Shown piece by piece: positions 31,037-43,130 of a DNA stretch of 64,000 bases (within the stretch, counting starts at the first letter, position 1; each line of letters opens with the position of its first letter). The notes under the pieces were generated by a model. That model ran no database searches. It had not been told where the DNA came from and saw only the letters and a list, made by a program, of their open reading frames with translations. The stretch lies in contig OY727100.1 in NCBI GenBank assembly GCA_963402885.1, positions 6,063,501 through 6,127,500 of the forward strand. Reading direction: 5' to 3'. The DNA is from Antedon bifida. Lineage: Eukaryota; Echinodermata; Crinoidea; Comatulida; Antedonidae. The translations under genes were made by a program, and so were the position numbers.

Positions 31037-33964
31037 TCATATAGGCCTAGTGTCTGATGTGTTGATGGAGTAAATGTTCTTGGGCAGCTGGTTGCAGTTT
31101 TTCTCATTTTCTATGGCTATATTGTTCTTAGTTGATGTCATATTCTAAATATGTAATTTGTATTGTCATGACGTTGAAAATATTTAATAATGTGGTTTTT
31201 AACATCTTTAGATTCATCAGAGATTCATCTGATGTCCAAATCCAGTAAAAGTATTGGATTATTTTATTGATGATTTGTTCTTACTGTACAATCATGTAAG
31301 AATTAGAAATCTGGCTACTCGCTCAAAGCTGCTACAGTAATGTACTGTGTTAGGAATACTATTAATTGAATCTAACATACACTGGATAGTTCCTAATTTC
31401 AGTCTGTTACAGTATTAATTTTAAGAATTTTATTAAGGAACATACTACACTAATTGTGCTTCATATTTTCATATTCATACCGGTAATTTTTTTTAAAACA
31501 TTTGACGTTTTTAACATGTATGAAATCTATCTCCAGCAGGATCAATTACAGGACAATTGTTCTTGTCTTATATGTGATGATTTTTATGTATAAATAAATG
31601 ATCATAATGTAAAGAAAAATAAATTAGAAACATTGACATTCTAGCTGAAATACTTTGAAATATTTAATCACTGAATAACTTAATAAATTACACATTAATA
31701 TTGTGAACATTTCCAAATTGATCAGCTTGTATTATACCATGTACCGTCAATTCTAATAGTAACCCACACTCTAATAGTAACCCCCCTTCTAGTAGTAACC
31801 CAACTTATAAGTCAATCTATAATAATAACCCACTACTACTACCCCATGGGGGAGGTTATTATTAGAGTCACAAAAACTATTGAAAAAATGACATTAAGAC
31901 TGGTCGTTTATTATGCAGCAATATTTTGAAAATAAGGAGATAATGCATGTTGATCTCGGGAGGACTGAGTGTTTTTGAGTTTATAAAATAAAGTTCAAAC
32001 AAATTTATTTATTCGTACTGTTTTATTATTTTTCTATGATTTGCTGACCGGAAAAGTTGGGGTGGGTTACTATTTTCAGGTGCCTTACTATTTTCAGGTG
32101 CCTAATTTAAGATTAGTAATAATAACCCACTACTCCAGTAGTAATCCCCCTTCCCCCCCCCCCACTTCTAATAGTAACCCACCCTAAAAACAATAAAAAA
32201 ATATTTTGATGTCACATAACAGCTATCCACTTGGAATCGAGAAATTGAATATTTGCGACCAACAACCGGCCCATATATAACTACAGTAGTACTGTACTTG
32301 TTCAAAAATAACACTATATTGATCTCTTTCCCTTTAATGTTCAACAATATTCCAATTAAAATGCTTAAATACAGAAGTATAGGCCTACAGGTACATATGA
32401 CAACCTCAGACATCCATCCTATATTAGACTGGGTTCCAGCCCGTAAATTTTGGCACATATGGCGTTTTATACGTATAATATAATACTCAGATTTACGCAC
32501 TGGGGATATATGTGAAGAAATCGATTTGCATGCCGCAAACATCCGATAAGAATGACGTAGGTTATCATACCATATGTGCCAAATTATTTATCTTTACTAT
32601 TTACGGGCTGGAACCCAGTCTAATCATATATATGCACTGCTCTTTAACCAATTGAATGCTCTTTGGCATGTGAAGAACGAACCTTTTTAAATATAAACTT
32701 ACCTGTGAGATCGTCATGGTTGTATAGGTCATCTCCTATAGTAGTAAACAAAAACAATTTATAACATTAATATTTTATACATTTTCGTTCTTGATACATT
32801 GTACATTTGTGTTTTCAAATGTTTTGCTGCTAATATTGTAGTAGACTTACCTGATGTTGTTGCAATTTCTAGTTGTCCATAACTATCAGCATCATCTGCT
32901 GATAAACAACAATAAAATGTTAAGAATGTAATGTGAATGAATCTAATTTGTGTCTGATAAGTGCCATTTCCGGCATCTACAGTTGCACAACTCTTAAACA
33001 TTTCTTATGACACAGGGACAGATTGGAATGGAAAATGGGACATGGATTAATTAATTTTAACACTAAAAAAGAACTTCATAGAAAGAGTCAATCTTAATTT
33101 CACCTCACCTCAGCACCAGCTGGTATAGATTTTTATTACTAATGTTTTATAAGCTTACCTGTGATGTTTTCTTCTTCTTTAAAAGTTTCATCTGCTGATC
33201 AATAATAAATGAAAAGTTAACAATTTAATATATTCCTAATATCTATCTGTACATTAAGTACTTTGATTGCACTGATTGCATTGAAGAACTTAAGATCTAC
33301 CATAAAATTTTTTTCCATGTTTAGAACCAACAAATATATGGTCTTGATTTTATGGCACTCTGGAATTGTCTCTTCTATTAGCAAAAGAATTATTCTCATT
33401 TTACATACTTTGTTTATAAACTATATTAAAGCTTACCTGTAAAAGTATTCATTTCTACTTCTAGGCTTCTGGGTTATCTCCTATAGAAAAACACAATAAA
33501 ATAATTAATTAAAAAAAATTAAGTTTTCTTATTCTTCTTACCTGTACAAGTGTTGCCACTTGTTAATTTGACAAAATTTGCTGATTTTTCAATTACCTAC
33601 TGGCAGAACAGGTAAGTAAAAGATATGTACTGTGTGGGTAATAAGCTGTACGGACTATATAAAGGGCAGGAAATATTTTGAGATAATCTAGGTTTTGGCG
33701 AGATTCTGGTTTTTAAGGTGTTTATGCTTTGTGAGAGTGAAGTTTGCATTGTACCAGCAACAATGCCTATTTTTTTTAAAAAAAGATGTGCCGTGTTTAA
33801 AACGTTTTCACCCGCAACTACAACAATTGCATTATAATTCTTCAAGGTTGATATGTCCTTGGCTATTGGCTGTTCTTGTGGCCTCGAAGTCTCTGCTGCC
33901 TGCTTTTTATTTTGGGCATATACCGCATCACATGCTTGTGCATATCTAGCACTTTCCTGATCTC
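31037..33964 (-). CDS. 3' end of a gene with symmetric micro-exons; acidic tyrosine-containing tail
   Basis: Seven exons are supported by AG acceptors and GTAAG-type donors: 33,812-33,964 (153 nt, GTGAAA donor), 33,542-33,580 (39), 33,437-33,460 (24), 33,159-33,194 (36), 32,851-32,898 (48), 32,703-32,735 (33) and the terminal 31,037-31,116. Every exon starts and ends in phase 1 and all internal ones are multiples of three, so any can be skipped without a frame change. Peptides include ARYAQACDAVYAQNKK and LKNYNAIVVVA (exon 1), ADETFKEEENIT, ADDADSYGQLEIATTS, GDDLYNHDDLT and KNIYSINTSDTRPI then stop. YxxI/L forms (YNAI, YGQL) and low hydrophobicity suggest a cytoplasmic tail. The family is not recognised. 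It lies 3' of, and collinear with, fibrocystin-L exons (34,598 onward) and could be their tail, but no membrane segment was found between them. Exon 3 also has an acceptor at 33,480 that would give an out-of-frame 44-nt form. Confidence 0.55.
31748..32190 (+). repeat. TAATAGTAACCC-type dispersed tandem units in an intron
   Basis: TCTAATAGTAACCCAC and close variants occur four to five times at 31,750-31,850 and again at 32,105-32,185, ending in a C-rich run. One inverted unit (GGGTTACTATTTTCAGG) lies near 32,065. The build resembles the outer arrays of the foldback elements, but without a clear inverted pair. Confidence 0.7.
32424..32623. mobile_element. 200-bp palindromic MITE in an intron of the micro-exon gene
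   Basis: The ends are reverse complements: TTAGACTGGGTTCCAGCCCG at 32,424 and CGGGCTGGAACCCAGTCTAA ending 32,623. A second matched block, TTTGGCACATATGG, lies inside. No coding capacity. The target duplication is unclear (TA or TATA). Confidence 0.8.
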
Positions 33965-34597
33965 CTGTGATTTGTGATCATTATCTGATATTAAAAACAA
34001 TCCACTTAATATGTTCCCTTATAGAAGTATTTTAACACAACTTGTTATTAAGTTGCAAAATACTGAAATTAAAGACTGCCTGAACCCAAAACAAGTGCCA
34101 GACAAAAAGCCTAAGGAAAAGCCTAGAATATTATATTTATCCTTGTTTGACCAATGTTTGACCAATATTTATCCAATTGTTCTGGAGGTTGTCTTTAATT
34201 TGAGGTGATTTATACAGCCGATGAAATCAAATTTGAAAGTAGTCTGTAATTGGATTTTTATGGGAGTGACTTGTAGGTACTTTTGGCTAGTCTTCAACAT
34301 AAGTTGCTCTTAGAGTGGATACGATAGTCTACAATTGAAGATGCTTTTAAAATTGGGGTAGGGGGAAGTATTAATAGAAGGTAGTGGGTTAAATAGAGGG
34401 AGACCTGCATTGAAAATTTGAAATGGACTGTAGTCTTCAAAAAGAAGTTGCTCTTAGATTGGATACGTCACTAGTCTACAATTGATGGTGATTTTTGAAT
34501 TATAATGCAGTATTAAATAGAAGATGGATGGTTAATTAGAGAGAGAACTGCATTGACAATTTGAAAATGACTTATAATTAATTAAAAAATCACCAAC
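33965..34597. other. Interval between the micro-exon gene and fibrocystin-L exons
   Basis: No exon is recognised with confidence. Near 34,303-34,540 it repeats the 143-bp tandem unit seen at 8,304-8,560, showing that the duplicated fibrocystin-L unit already begins here. A transmembrane exon was looked for on the minus strand and not found. Confidence 0.55.
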
Positions 34598-35997
34598 CTT
34601 GGAATCCAGATGTTCTGCAATATCCGTTGTAAAATCTTCAATTAGATTAAACTGAACATTAAATTTCTCCAAAACTTTTACTGTTGATCTGCGATTGATA
34701 TGTGGAAAGCACCCTCAATGACAGAAAACTCTGTTGAGTTGATACCTTCTAGCGTGGATGAGTTGGAATAAACAATGCTGAATTCAAAGAAGTAACCACT
34801 TCCCGACAGATTAATGGCAAGATCAGTGAAGTTGGCCCAGCCATGGATTATATCTACAGTGTTGTTGCTGACGAGCTTTGCATCAGATACTCCTGGGCAT
34901 TTTCCATGGATGTGAAGAATGTCCCAGATTTTGCACAATTTCAGCCTGAAAAAATCAAAAAATCATTGAATAATTCCTTTTTTTCGTAGAATATTTGTAT
35001 CAAACCTATGGTGTATTACCAAAGCTTGATAGCCTACATTATATTGGAGTTTAGAAAGAATTGTGTTAAAACCTACACTGGTATCCAATATAGAGATGCA
35101 AGGCTGAACCTCAAATGGATGGTTCTCCATAGCATCAGCCGTAAACGTATACTCATTGTGCTTTGGAATTGATAGATGATTTCTACTCCTTGGTCACTAG
35201 ATGCCTCTTCTTCAGCTTGCTTCTCAGAATACCTGTGAACCAATTAGTTATGTTGGTTTGTAATGATATAGGCATTATGGTTATGTTTGTTGCACGCCAC
35301 ACATGAGAATACAATTTAAGACTTTGGACAAGACGATACAAGCCATGCACTACAGTAACTCTACAGAAAACTCTACTTCAACTCATTACTTCTTAAAATG
35401 TGACTTACGTTTCATTGCCTGTACTTGGACCTCCTGTTGTATTTGTTGCTCTCACACCCCTTGTTGGGTCTTCAGCTGGGGAAGAAGGATCGGTCATTGC
35501 TAATAACCTCAACTTCAAGACTCTCGTACAAAGTACCGGTTTGTGCTGCATTAACAATTTCTGCTTGAAGGTTAACTAACTCATCATGTTCAAGGGTTGA
35601 ATTGCCTGTAAGGAAAAAATATTAATTATTGTTTAGATATTAAAAGAATAGGTAATTAAATAAAATTCAACTCATTTCTAAACATATGAAACTGAAAAAA
35701 GAAGAAATCTGGATAGATTATGTGATACTTTAATATGGTTAAAGAAAGCTATTTACTTATTATATATACCAAACTGGCAAGATTGTTAACAAGATCTTCT
35801 TCATAGAAGTCATCAACATCAACAGGAGCCACACCAAAGTCAACCATTATAACCGGTGTAGTGATGATGTCAATTGGGTCACTACCACGTATAAGTATCC
35901 AAAGAGTCTGCCAATCGCGATCAAAATAGTTCTCGCCATAAATGCTGGAGTCAGGAGTTGGCATGAACTGATCGTTTGGATCTTCTGGAACCCATAT

Positions 35998-36745
35998 TTC
36001 TCTTTCTATTAATGGCAATGATGTCGAAAGAGTTGACAATTTTAAATATCTTGGACTTACATTTGATTCACTTATGTCATGGAAACAGCATGTTGAACAA
36101 ATAGCTTCTAGAGTATCACAACGTATCGGTATTATTCGTAGATTAAGATATTATATTCCAAATTTTGCTTTAAGACTACTTGCTAATGCAATAGTATTAC
36201 CTTGTTTTGATTACTGTAGTAATGTTTGGTCAAATTGTAACTTAGAACTTGTTAATCGTCTTCAAGTACTTCAAAATAGAGTAGCTATATAACAGAATTG
36301 ATGTCCTCACTAAAATGGAAGAGTGACATGACATGGGAAAATGATTTATTAATTATGCTATTTAAATGCCTACAGGGTTTAGCACCATATTATTTAACAA
36401 ATCTATTCAAATTTATGGACACTTTTCACACAAAAAATACAAGAAGTCAATCAACAAAAATTCTAAATGTTCCAGCATGGAACAATATTTATGGAAAGAG
36501 AATGTTTAATTATAGAGCATCAACCTTATGGAATAATCTTCCTGTACATATCCGTAAAAATCATGAGACACTTAGTCAAGTTGAATTTAAACATCTTGTA
36601 TAACTTCTATTGTACATAGTTTTAATATAGCTTTTACTTTTATTTTTCTTGTATTTTTTTTCCAAATCTGGACCTCTTGGGAGACCAGTACTTGTGTATT
36701 GAAAGAGCTATTCCAGAATAAAGAAAGATTTGTATTGTATTGTAT
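35998..36745 (+). mobile_element. 5'-truncated LINE in a fibrocystin-L exon
   Basis: Copy A reads AACCCATATGAACATATC without an insert. Here CCCATAT is followed by 750 bp encoding the end of a LINE reverse transcriptase (FKYLGLTFDSLMSWKQHVEQ, LRYYIPNFALRLLANAIVLP, CLQGLAPYYLTNLF, FNYRASTLWNNLPVHIR), then a 3' untranslated part with GAATAAAG and a TTGTA microsatellite. One frame break lies near 36,292. The insertion is specific to this copy and opposite to the host gene. Confidence 0.88.
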
Positions 36746-37604
36746 ATGAACATATCTCCATCCAGCTGCCCGTTATTTGACATGACATAGTGACCTTGAT
36801 GGTACACATCTAAGCGTTGAGGATTGGCATACCAGATGCCGACAACTATTTTCTGATCTGGAGCTGTGTTCAGGAAATGAAGTCATAACGTTTGAGGATT
36901 CGTTGAACTCTCATATACATCTCATAAGTCTCTCCAATTGCAACGATAGACATAAATGTGCTGATGCGCTCTTGACATGTGTACCCATGACACCAGCCGT
37001 GATCTTGTGGTCCATTGATCAAATCAACATAACCGTTAGACCCAATGACGATTGGTGAAGACGTCGTAATTCTGTGTCAGGATCAAGACTTTCAATAATC
37101 AACATAGCGTAATCATAGTCATAGCATTCAAAAGCCTGCCAAGATTCATGCCATATGCAGTCTTCTGTACCAATGATACCTTAATGAAAAGAGCAGATTA
37201 TATAAAAGATCACAGCTACAACACAGTGATTCTCCTACTCCTCAAAAAAGGGATGCCACAATAAAATTGCGTGCCCAGTCTCGGTGAATGGACTGGTCTT
37301 GTTTCAAGAGTGCAACTTTAATAGGAGGAAAGATTTAGGGAAGAATCACAGTTTACAAAAGCTAAAATTCAACATTAAAGCAGACAACCAACCTTTATGT
37401 GGACATTTTTCATCATAAGGAATTTTAAGTCCACGTCTCGGATCTCTATCCCACTCGTATGAAGAATCAGGAATAACATAACCAGGCCGTGATCCTCCTA
37501 GAATTCCACCATCTTCATCTCTGATCATTGCTTTCTTAAATGCATCACAATCCATCTCCACGCAATCAGAAGGATTAACTTTACTGTTAAGATTAAATGA
37601 AAAG

Positions 37605-37919
37605 TGTAATGTATTGAACTTGATTAATATTACTTGCTACCAATTATTTAAACTTCTTTCACCTTATATCTTACCATATATATTATGTTAACCCACTTCT
37701 ATATAACCCTGGCTACTTAATGGTCACTAATGGCTAAAGTAGACCCTCTGCTTAGACCACTAAACATTCCACCTTGACAGATTAATTACCCATTACCGAT
37801 ATTGTTATTATAATATATAGTAAATGTAGAATAAAGAATAAACACTTCAGTGCTAGCTTTCAACTATAACAGAACTTGTCTCTCTCTCACTTATTTGTAT
37901 TGTAAATCGGTACATTACA
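37605..37919 (+). repeat. 5' LTR of the Ty3/Gypsy element (B)
   Basis: 315 bp, TGTAATG to CATTACA. It lacks the Harbinger element found in the A 3' LTR and so provides an empty site (GGCTAAAGTAGACC near 37,733). AATAAAGAATAAA lies in the second half. Confidence 0.93.
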
Positions 37920-37925
37920 CTACAG

Positions 37926-37940
37926 TGGCGACGAGAATGG
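37926..37940 (+). other. Primer-binding site, tRNA-Ser type
   Basis: TGGCGACGAGAATGG starts six bases after the LTR. It complements the 3' end of metazoan tRNA-Ser(GCU), CCTCGTCG plus CCA, with one mismatch. This primes minus-strand cDNA synthesis. The tRNA sequence is recalled general knowledge, not read here. Confidence 0.75.
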
Positions 37941-39617
37941 CCCTTATTGGCAAAATTGAAGAATTTATTGAAGGAAGGGAAGATTGGTCACAGTTTGTTG
38001 AGCGTTTAGACTTTAGACTAGAGTCTGAGGAAGAAGAAGAACAACAGGAAACTGATTGGCGGTACGTTGTCAATAACCAGAGGCTCTACGCAATAACCAA
38101 CACGATATTCTACCAACAACAGCAATCTAACTGGATTTCACACTGTATTCGGAGACAGAACTATGATCCCTGCGAAGTTCTTACATTTTATGACCAAAAA
38201 AGTAAATTGATAGGAAGACCGAGTCCAAGTATACTTCAGAGAACTATAAACGCTAGTCAACTAGACCGAGAAGACTATATAAGGAAGTGCTTCCAGCATC
38301 TTTTATAGAAGACAATAACTACTATGTCCAGTAGTCATTAAGTTGATTAAGTTATGTCTTGATGTTTAATTTTAATTTTAAATGTAAATAGGTTGGGTAA
38401 TCATCAGGAATAGTCCTGAACAGGGAGATGAGATAATGAAACAGTGCCTGAATTTATGGCATCGCTTCGATCGATGGCAGAATTCTGTAACTTTGGAGCC
38501 TCGCTCAATACAATGTTACGAGATCGTCTAGTTTTTGGCGTCCGTAATCACGGAATTTGGTCTTTTGGCAGAAAAAGCACTGACACTGGAAAAAGCTGTT
38601 GAAATTGCAACTAGCATCGAAACTGCAACTGCAGCTGCAGTTGAAAATGTAAACAAAATTGCTTACAAAAAGAAGTCAAAATTTACATCAAATACAAATA
38701 AGAAGTCGAAACCATGTTTTCGCTGTGGAAAGAATAACCATTTGCCAGACAAATGTTATTTTAAGCAAACAACTTGCCATTATTGTAACAAGGTAGGACA
38801 CATTCAATCTGTTTGTCTTAGCAAAAAGAAGGGGAAGCCCCAAACAGTTAAAAATGTTGTGGCAGATGAGCCAAGCGATGAACCAAGCAACATAGCTACA
38901 GAAATGTATGAAGAATTATTTGGAATAAAGACCACGTCTAGTCCTCCACCTATGAAAGTTAAGATACTGTTAGATGGTTTGGATACTGAAATGGAAATTG
39001 ACACAGGAGCCTCGGTATCAATAATGTCGCAGACGAAATTTAGGCAATTATGGCCTGAAAGAAAACTTGAACCATCGTCAGTTAAGCTACGTACGTACAC
39101 TGGACAAATAATGGATGTTTTGGGTAAAATTAATGCTGAAGTTACATACCAGAGTACTACTACAATATTACCGTTAACGATTGTGCGAACAGATGGACCT
39201 ACCCTAATTGGTCGAGACTGGCTTCAGTTTATAAAGTTGGACTGGCAACAAATCAAGGTAATAAACCAATTAGATTTAAGTTCACTGCTTGGTAAATACC
39301 AAGAAATATTTAAAGATGAACTAGGTACCCTTAAGGGTACTGAAGCAAAAATGTATGTTGATAAAGAGACAATGCCAAAATTTTGCAAAGCCAGAAATGT
39401 TCCGTATGCCTTGCGACAGAAAGTAGATGACGAACTTGATCGCTTACAACGAGAAGGCATTATTGAACCTATACAGTTTTCAGACTGGGCTGCACCAATA
39501 GTTCCGGTACTTAAGGCAGATAAATCTACCATTAGGATCTGTGGTGACTACAAAATTACTGTAAATAAAGCAGCCAAAGTTGATCAGTATCCTTTGCCCC
39601 AAAGAAAAATTTACTAA
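37938..39617 (+). pseudogene. gag-protease region of the Ty3/Gypsy element, interrupted
   Basis: gag starts at ATG 37,938 (MALIGKIEEFIEGREDWSQF) and is cut at about 38,025 by a LINE fragment. It resumes near 38,430 (VPEFMASLRSMAEFCNFGAS, LRDRLVFGV), then shifts frame near 38,540-38,570. The 38,535-39,617 frame gives LLAEKALTLEKAVEIA, two zinc knuckles (CFRCGKNNHLPDKC, CHYCNKVGHIQSVC), the aspartic protease with EIDTGASVSIM (catalytic DTG) and GPTLIGRDWL, and the start of reverse transcriptase up to VDQYPLP. Confidence 0.88.
38025..38405 (+). mobile_element. LINE 3' fragment in gag
   Basis: The gag frame runs into a sequence unlike gag: SNWISHCIRRQNYDPC and KSKLIGRPSPSILQRTI, then a stop and about 95 bp of AT-rich sequence before gag resumes. 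The W-x-x-H-x-x-R and GRP pattern is typical of the extreme C-terminus of some LINE reverse transcriptases. No poly(A) or tandem tail is evident. Its boundaries are approximate. Confidence 0.5.
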
Positions 39618-40062
39618 ATTGGACATATGTCACAAGCGTACCAACAATTACTCTTGGATAAAGATTCTCGAAAATATGTTGTAATCAACACTCAAAAGGG
39701 ACTTTACAATATACACGGTTGCCGTTTGGAGTCTCTTCAGCACCAGCGATTTTCCAGCGTGTCATGGAAGGACTATTACAAGGAATTAAAGGTGTTACAG
39801 TATACCTGGACGATATATTAATTACAGGAAAGAATGACTTTGAGCATTTCGAAACTCTTGAAACCGTCCTAAAGCGACTGGCAGATGCTGGACTTCGTCT
39901 AAAAAAGAGTAAGTGTGTTTTTATGGTTAAATCTGTTGGTTATTTGGGACACCTGATCGACAAAGAGGGATTGCATTCCACAAACGCCAAAGTGAGAGCA
40001 ATTAAAGATGCTCCAGCGTCTCAAAACTTGACAGAACTGAGAGCTTATTTGGGATTATTATC
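39377..40062 (+). pseudogene. Reverse transcriptase domain of the Ty3/Gypsy element (B)
   Basis: Motifs in order: NVPYALRQKVDDELDRLQRE, GIIEPIQFSDWAAPIVPVLK, RICGDYKITVNK, then a break near 39,600, MSQAYQQLLLDKDSRKYVV, a further shift near 39,720, MPFGVSSAPAIFQRVMEGLL, VYLDDILITG (catalytic Asp pair) and YLGHLIDKEG. The fingers and palm are readable, but frame changes stop translation. Confidence 0.88.
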
Positions 40063-40603
40063 TTATTATGAAGTTTTTACCAAACTTATCCAACACACTC
40101 AATTGCTCTGTTATATCAGGAAGCGTGCAGGCAAAATTATTGGCTCTGACCTACCAACTATTCAACAAACATATGAAAAAAGAGTATTACATAAAGTTAA
40201 CATGATTATGAATGACCACACACACCCACTAAATAAGTACTATGTTATAAACAAATCGGGTATCAGGCTACGTCCACTAAGAGGAGATCATGATCGTCTT
40301 CGAAAGTCATTTGTTCCAAATTCTTGCCATTTATATAACGCAACTATTAAAAGATAGATTGATTATGTAATTTGTATGTATCTGTATATCTGTATATAAT
40401 ACTGCTAATATATTTTATATGTTACGATATATATTTTTTATATTCTTGTCCTTTTGATGTTTTATTCGTTTTTTTATGAGATCTTGTATTTTTGTATTCA
40501 TGACTTTTTATATATTTTTAATTAATTGTTTTGAGAGCTTGTTAACGAAACGAATTTCCTTTTGGACCAATAAATTTCTGTATTCTGTATTCTGTATTCT
40601 GTA
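40063..40603 (+). mobile_element. LINE 3' fragment in RT (copy B)
   Basis: The same insertion as at 302-841: LINE C-terminal motifs, stop near 40,357, AATAAA near 40,570 and a TTCTGTA tandem tail. It differs from A by a few substitutions (two codons near 40,245) and a 5-bp deletion near 40,418. Confidence 0.8.
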
Positions 40604-42625
40604 TATGCCTTCCTTCGTAAGGATAAAGCTTGGAACTGGACAAATTTAGAACAATCTACTTTTGATAAATCAAAGGAATTGCTACTTTCCTGCAGAGTAC
40701 TTGCACATTATGATCCAAAAAAGGAAATAATATTATCGTGTGATGCATCTCAATATGGAATTGGGGCTGTGTTAGCACATCGACAAAGTGACGGTACAGA
40801 AAGACCAATCGCATTTGCATCTGAACACTTGCAGAAGCGGAAAAAAAGTATTCGCAAATTGAGAAAGAAGGTTTGGCATGCGTTTTCGGAGTAACGCGAT
40901 TTCAGTCTTACATTTATGGTAGACATTTCACATTGGTAACAGACCATAAGCCATTGCTGGGTCTTATTAATGAGGACAGACTTGTGCCTAGCCAAGCATC
41001 AGCTAGAATCCAACGTTGGGCACTGAAATTAGGTACATACAAATATACATTAAGATTCAAACTGACAAAGTCCCATGCCAATGCGGATGCCTTAAGCAGA
41101 TTACCATTGCCAGGAAAACCAGAATCAATTCCACAACCTGCCGAAACTGTTCTATTGATGGAGCCAATGAACCAATCTCCAGTTTCCACAGCAGATATTA
41201 AAGGTTGGACGGTTAAAGATCCAACACTTTCTCGAGTTCTTTACTACATTGAAAAGGGTTGGCCCAATACTAATCCAAAAATTGAAAACTTGCAACCATA
41301 TTGGATGGATCTGACAATGAGAACTCTCTACACAAGATGGATGTATTTTGTGGGGAAATAGAATTGTTGTTCCACAGCCTGGTAGAAAACAGTTGCTACA
41401 AGCACTACATGACGTCATACTGGAATTGTCAGAATGAAAAGTTTTGCTCGGGATTCGTTATGGTGGCCTAATATGGACAAAGACATATCAAAGCAGTGCG
41501 ATACATGCCAATCCAATCAAACTTTACCACCTTAAGCACCATTGCACCCATGGAATTGGCCAAATAGACCATGGTCACGATTACATATCGACTATGCTGG
41601 ACCACTTATTGGAAAAATGTTTTTAATACGATGCATACTCAAAATGGCTTGAGGTAATTCCGGTAAATTCCTCAACGACAAATACCACAGTGGATAAGCT
41701 CAGGCTTATATTTGCATCGCATGGATTGCCAGATAAAATGCATGTTTCACCAGTGATGAATTTCATACATTCGTAAAGCGAAATGGAATAAGACATTCTT
41801 TAACAGCCCCATATCACCCATCATCGAATGGTCTTGCGGAACGTGCTGTACGCACATTTAAAGAAACAATGAAACGTATGAAAGATGGATATATCGAAAC
41901 AAAAGTCGCAAGATTCTTATGTTGTAATTTGTATGTTCTTGTTATCAGTTTCTTGTTTTTAGGACCCAAGTGGAAATAAGTTTTTAACTTTTCTTGGCAT
42001 TCCTTGTAATCAAGGCCTGTTTTTTCCGTGCAATTGTTTTTCTATTTTCTATGTATTATATTTTATTGTTTTTTAACCTTGATTACCAAATAAATTAAGT
42101 TAAAAAAAAAAACAATTCAAGATTCCTATTTAAATATAGAAATACACCTCATAGCACAACTGGCAAAACACCAGCAGAATTACTGAATGGCCGAAAATTG
42201 AAAACGCATTTTGATCTTTTACACCCTTATCAAGCAGATCGTGTTATCACTCAACTTGAAAAACAGAAATTAGCCCATGATCGTCATGCAAAGAACGCAC
42301 TTTTGTAGAAGGAGAGTAGGTGTATATAAAGAACTTTAGAGGACAAAATCTGAAATGGTTACCCGGAACAATAATATTAAAATCCGGTCGCATCTCATTC
42401 AAGATAAAACTAGAAGATGGACGAGTTTGTCGTCGTCATGCCGACCATATCAGGAAGCGTTATAGGCCTGTTCAAACTCAGGATAAACAGCTTACAAACA
42501 AAGATGATCCTCCACAATTACCTCCAATGCTCATTAATCCAAATCTAAACAGTGGAAACATCACAATCGACTGTCGAAGCACAGTCTATTACTGCTCAGC
42601 GAAGAGTATACCTTACTCGCGATAG
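40604..42625 (+). pseudogene. RNase H and integrase region of the Ty3/Gypsy element (B)
   Basis: It carries the same motifs and the same frameshifts as 842-2,862 in A. RNase H lies at about 40,604-41,361, integrase zinc and core region at 41,362-41,917, a 199-bp poly(A) retroposon near 41,918-42,116, and the integrase C-terminus to 42,625. Shared lesions mean that the element was already dead when the region duplicated. Confidence 0.85.
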
Positions 42626-42822
42626 AAAACCGCCGGAAAGATTTGGACATTTTTAAGGACATTATTACTGGACAATTTAAAATGTTGATCTTATATTTTA
42701 CTTTATACAGTGCATTATACCATATACATTTAAAGTGTTATTAAACCATAACTTAGTACAGTGCTGCTTTGATTCAATTATAAATAAATAGCTTAGAATT
42801 GTTTATAATAGAAGGGAGGGAA

Positions 42823-43130
42823 TGTAATGTATTGAACTTGATTAATATTACTTGCTACCAATTATTTATACTTCCTTCACCTGTTACCATATATATTATG
42901 TTAACCCACTTCTATATAACCCTGGCTACTTAATGGTCACTAACGGCTAAAGTAGACCCCTCTGCTGAGACCACTAAACATTCCACCTTGACAGATTAAT
43001 TACCCATTACTGATATTGTTATTATATATAGTAGATGTAGAATAAAGAATAAACACTTCAGTGCTAGCTTTCAACTATAACAGAACTTGTCTCCCTCTCA
43101 CTTATTTGTATTGTAAATCGGTACATTACA
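42823..43130 (+). repeat. 3' LTR of the Ty3/Gypsy element (B)
   Basis: 308 bp, preceded by the purine run GAAGGGAGGGAA and followed by AAAAG. It is the empty-site counterpart of the Harbinger-bearing LTR in A. Confidence 0.93.

Larger units (their letters stand above)
37605..43130 (+). mobile_element. Complete but decayed Mag-like Ty3/Gypsy LTR retrotransposon (B)
   Basis: It is bounded by LTRs at 37,605-37,919 and 42,823-43,130 and flanked by AAAAG on both sides (37,600-37,604 and 43,131-43,135). The order is primer-binding site, gag, protease, reverse transcriptase, RNase H, integrase. Two CCHC knuckles in gag, a tRNA-Ser-type primer site and the absence of env fit the Mag/SURL branch; the clade is inferred. 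Frameshifts and three nested LINE-like fragments disable it. The LTRs differ by several substitutions and a 7-bp length difference, so insertion is not recent. Confidence 0.9.

Noticed and set aside
37605-43130. An endogenous retrovirus
   Set aside because: No envelope-like frame lies between integrase and the 3' LTR; domain order and primer site fit a Ty3/Gypsy retrotransposon.
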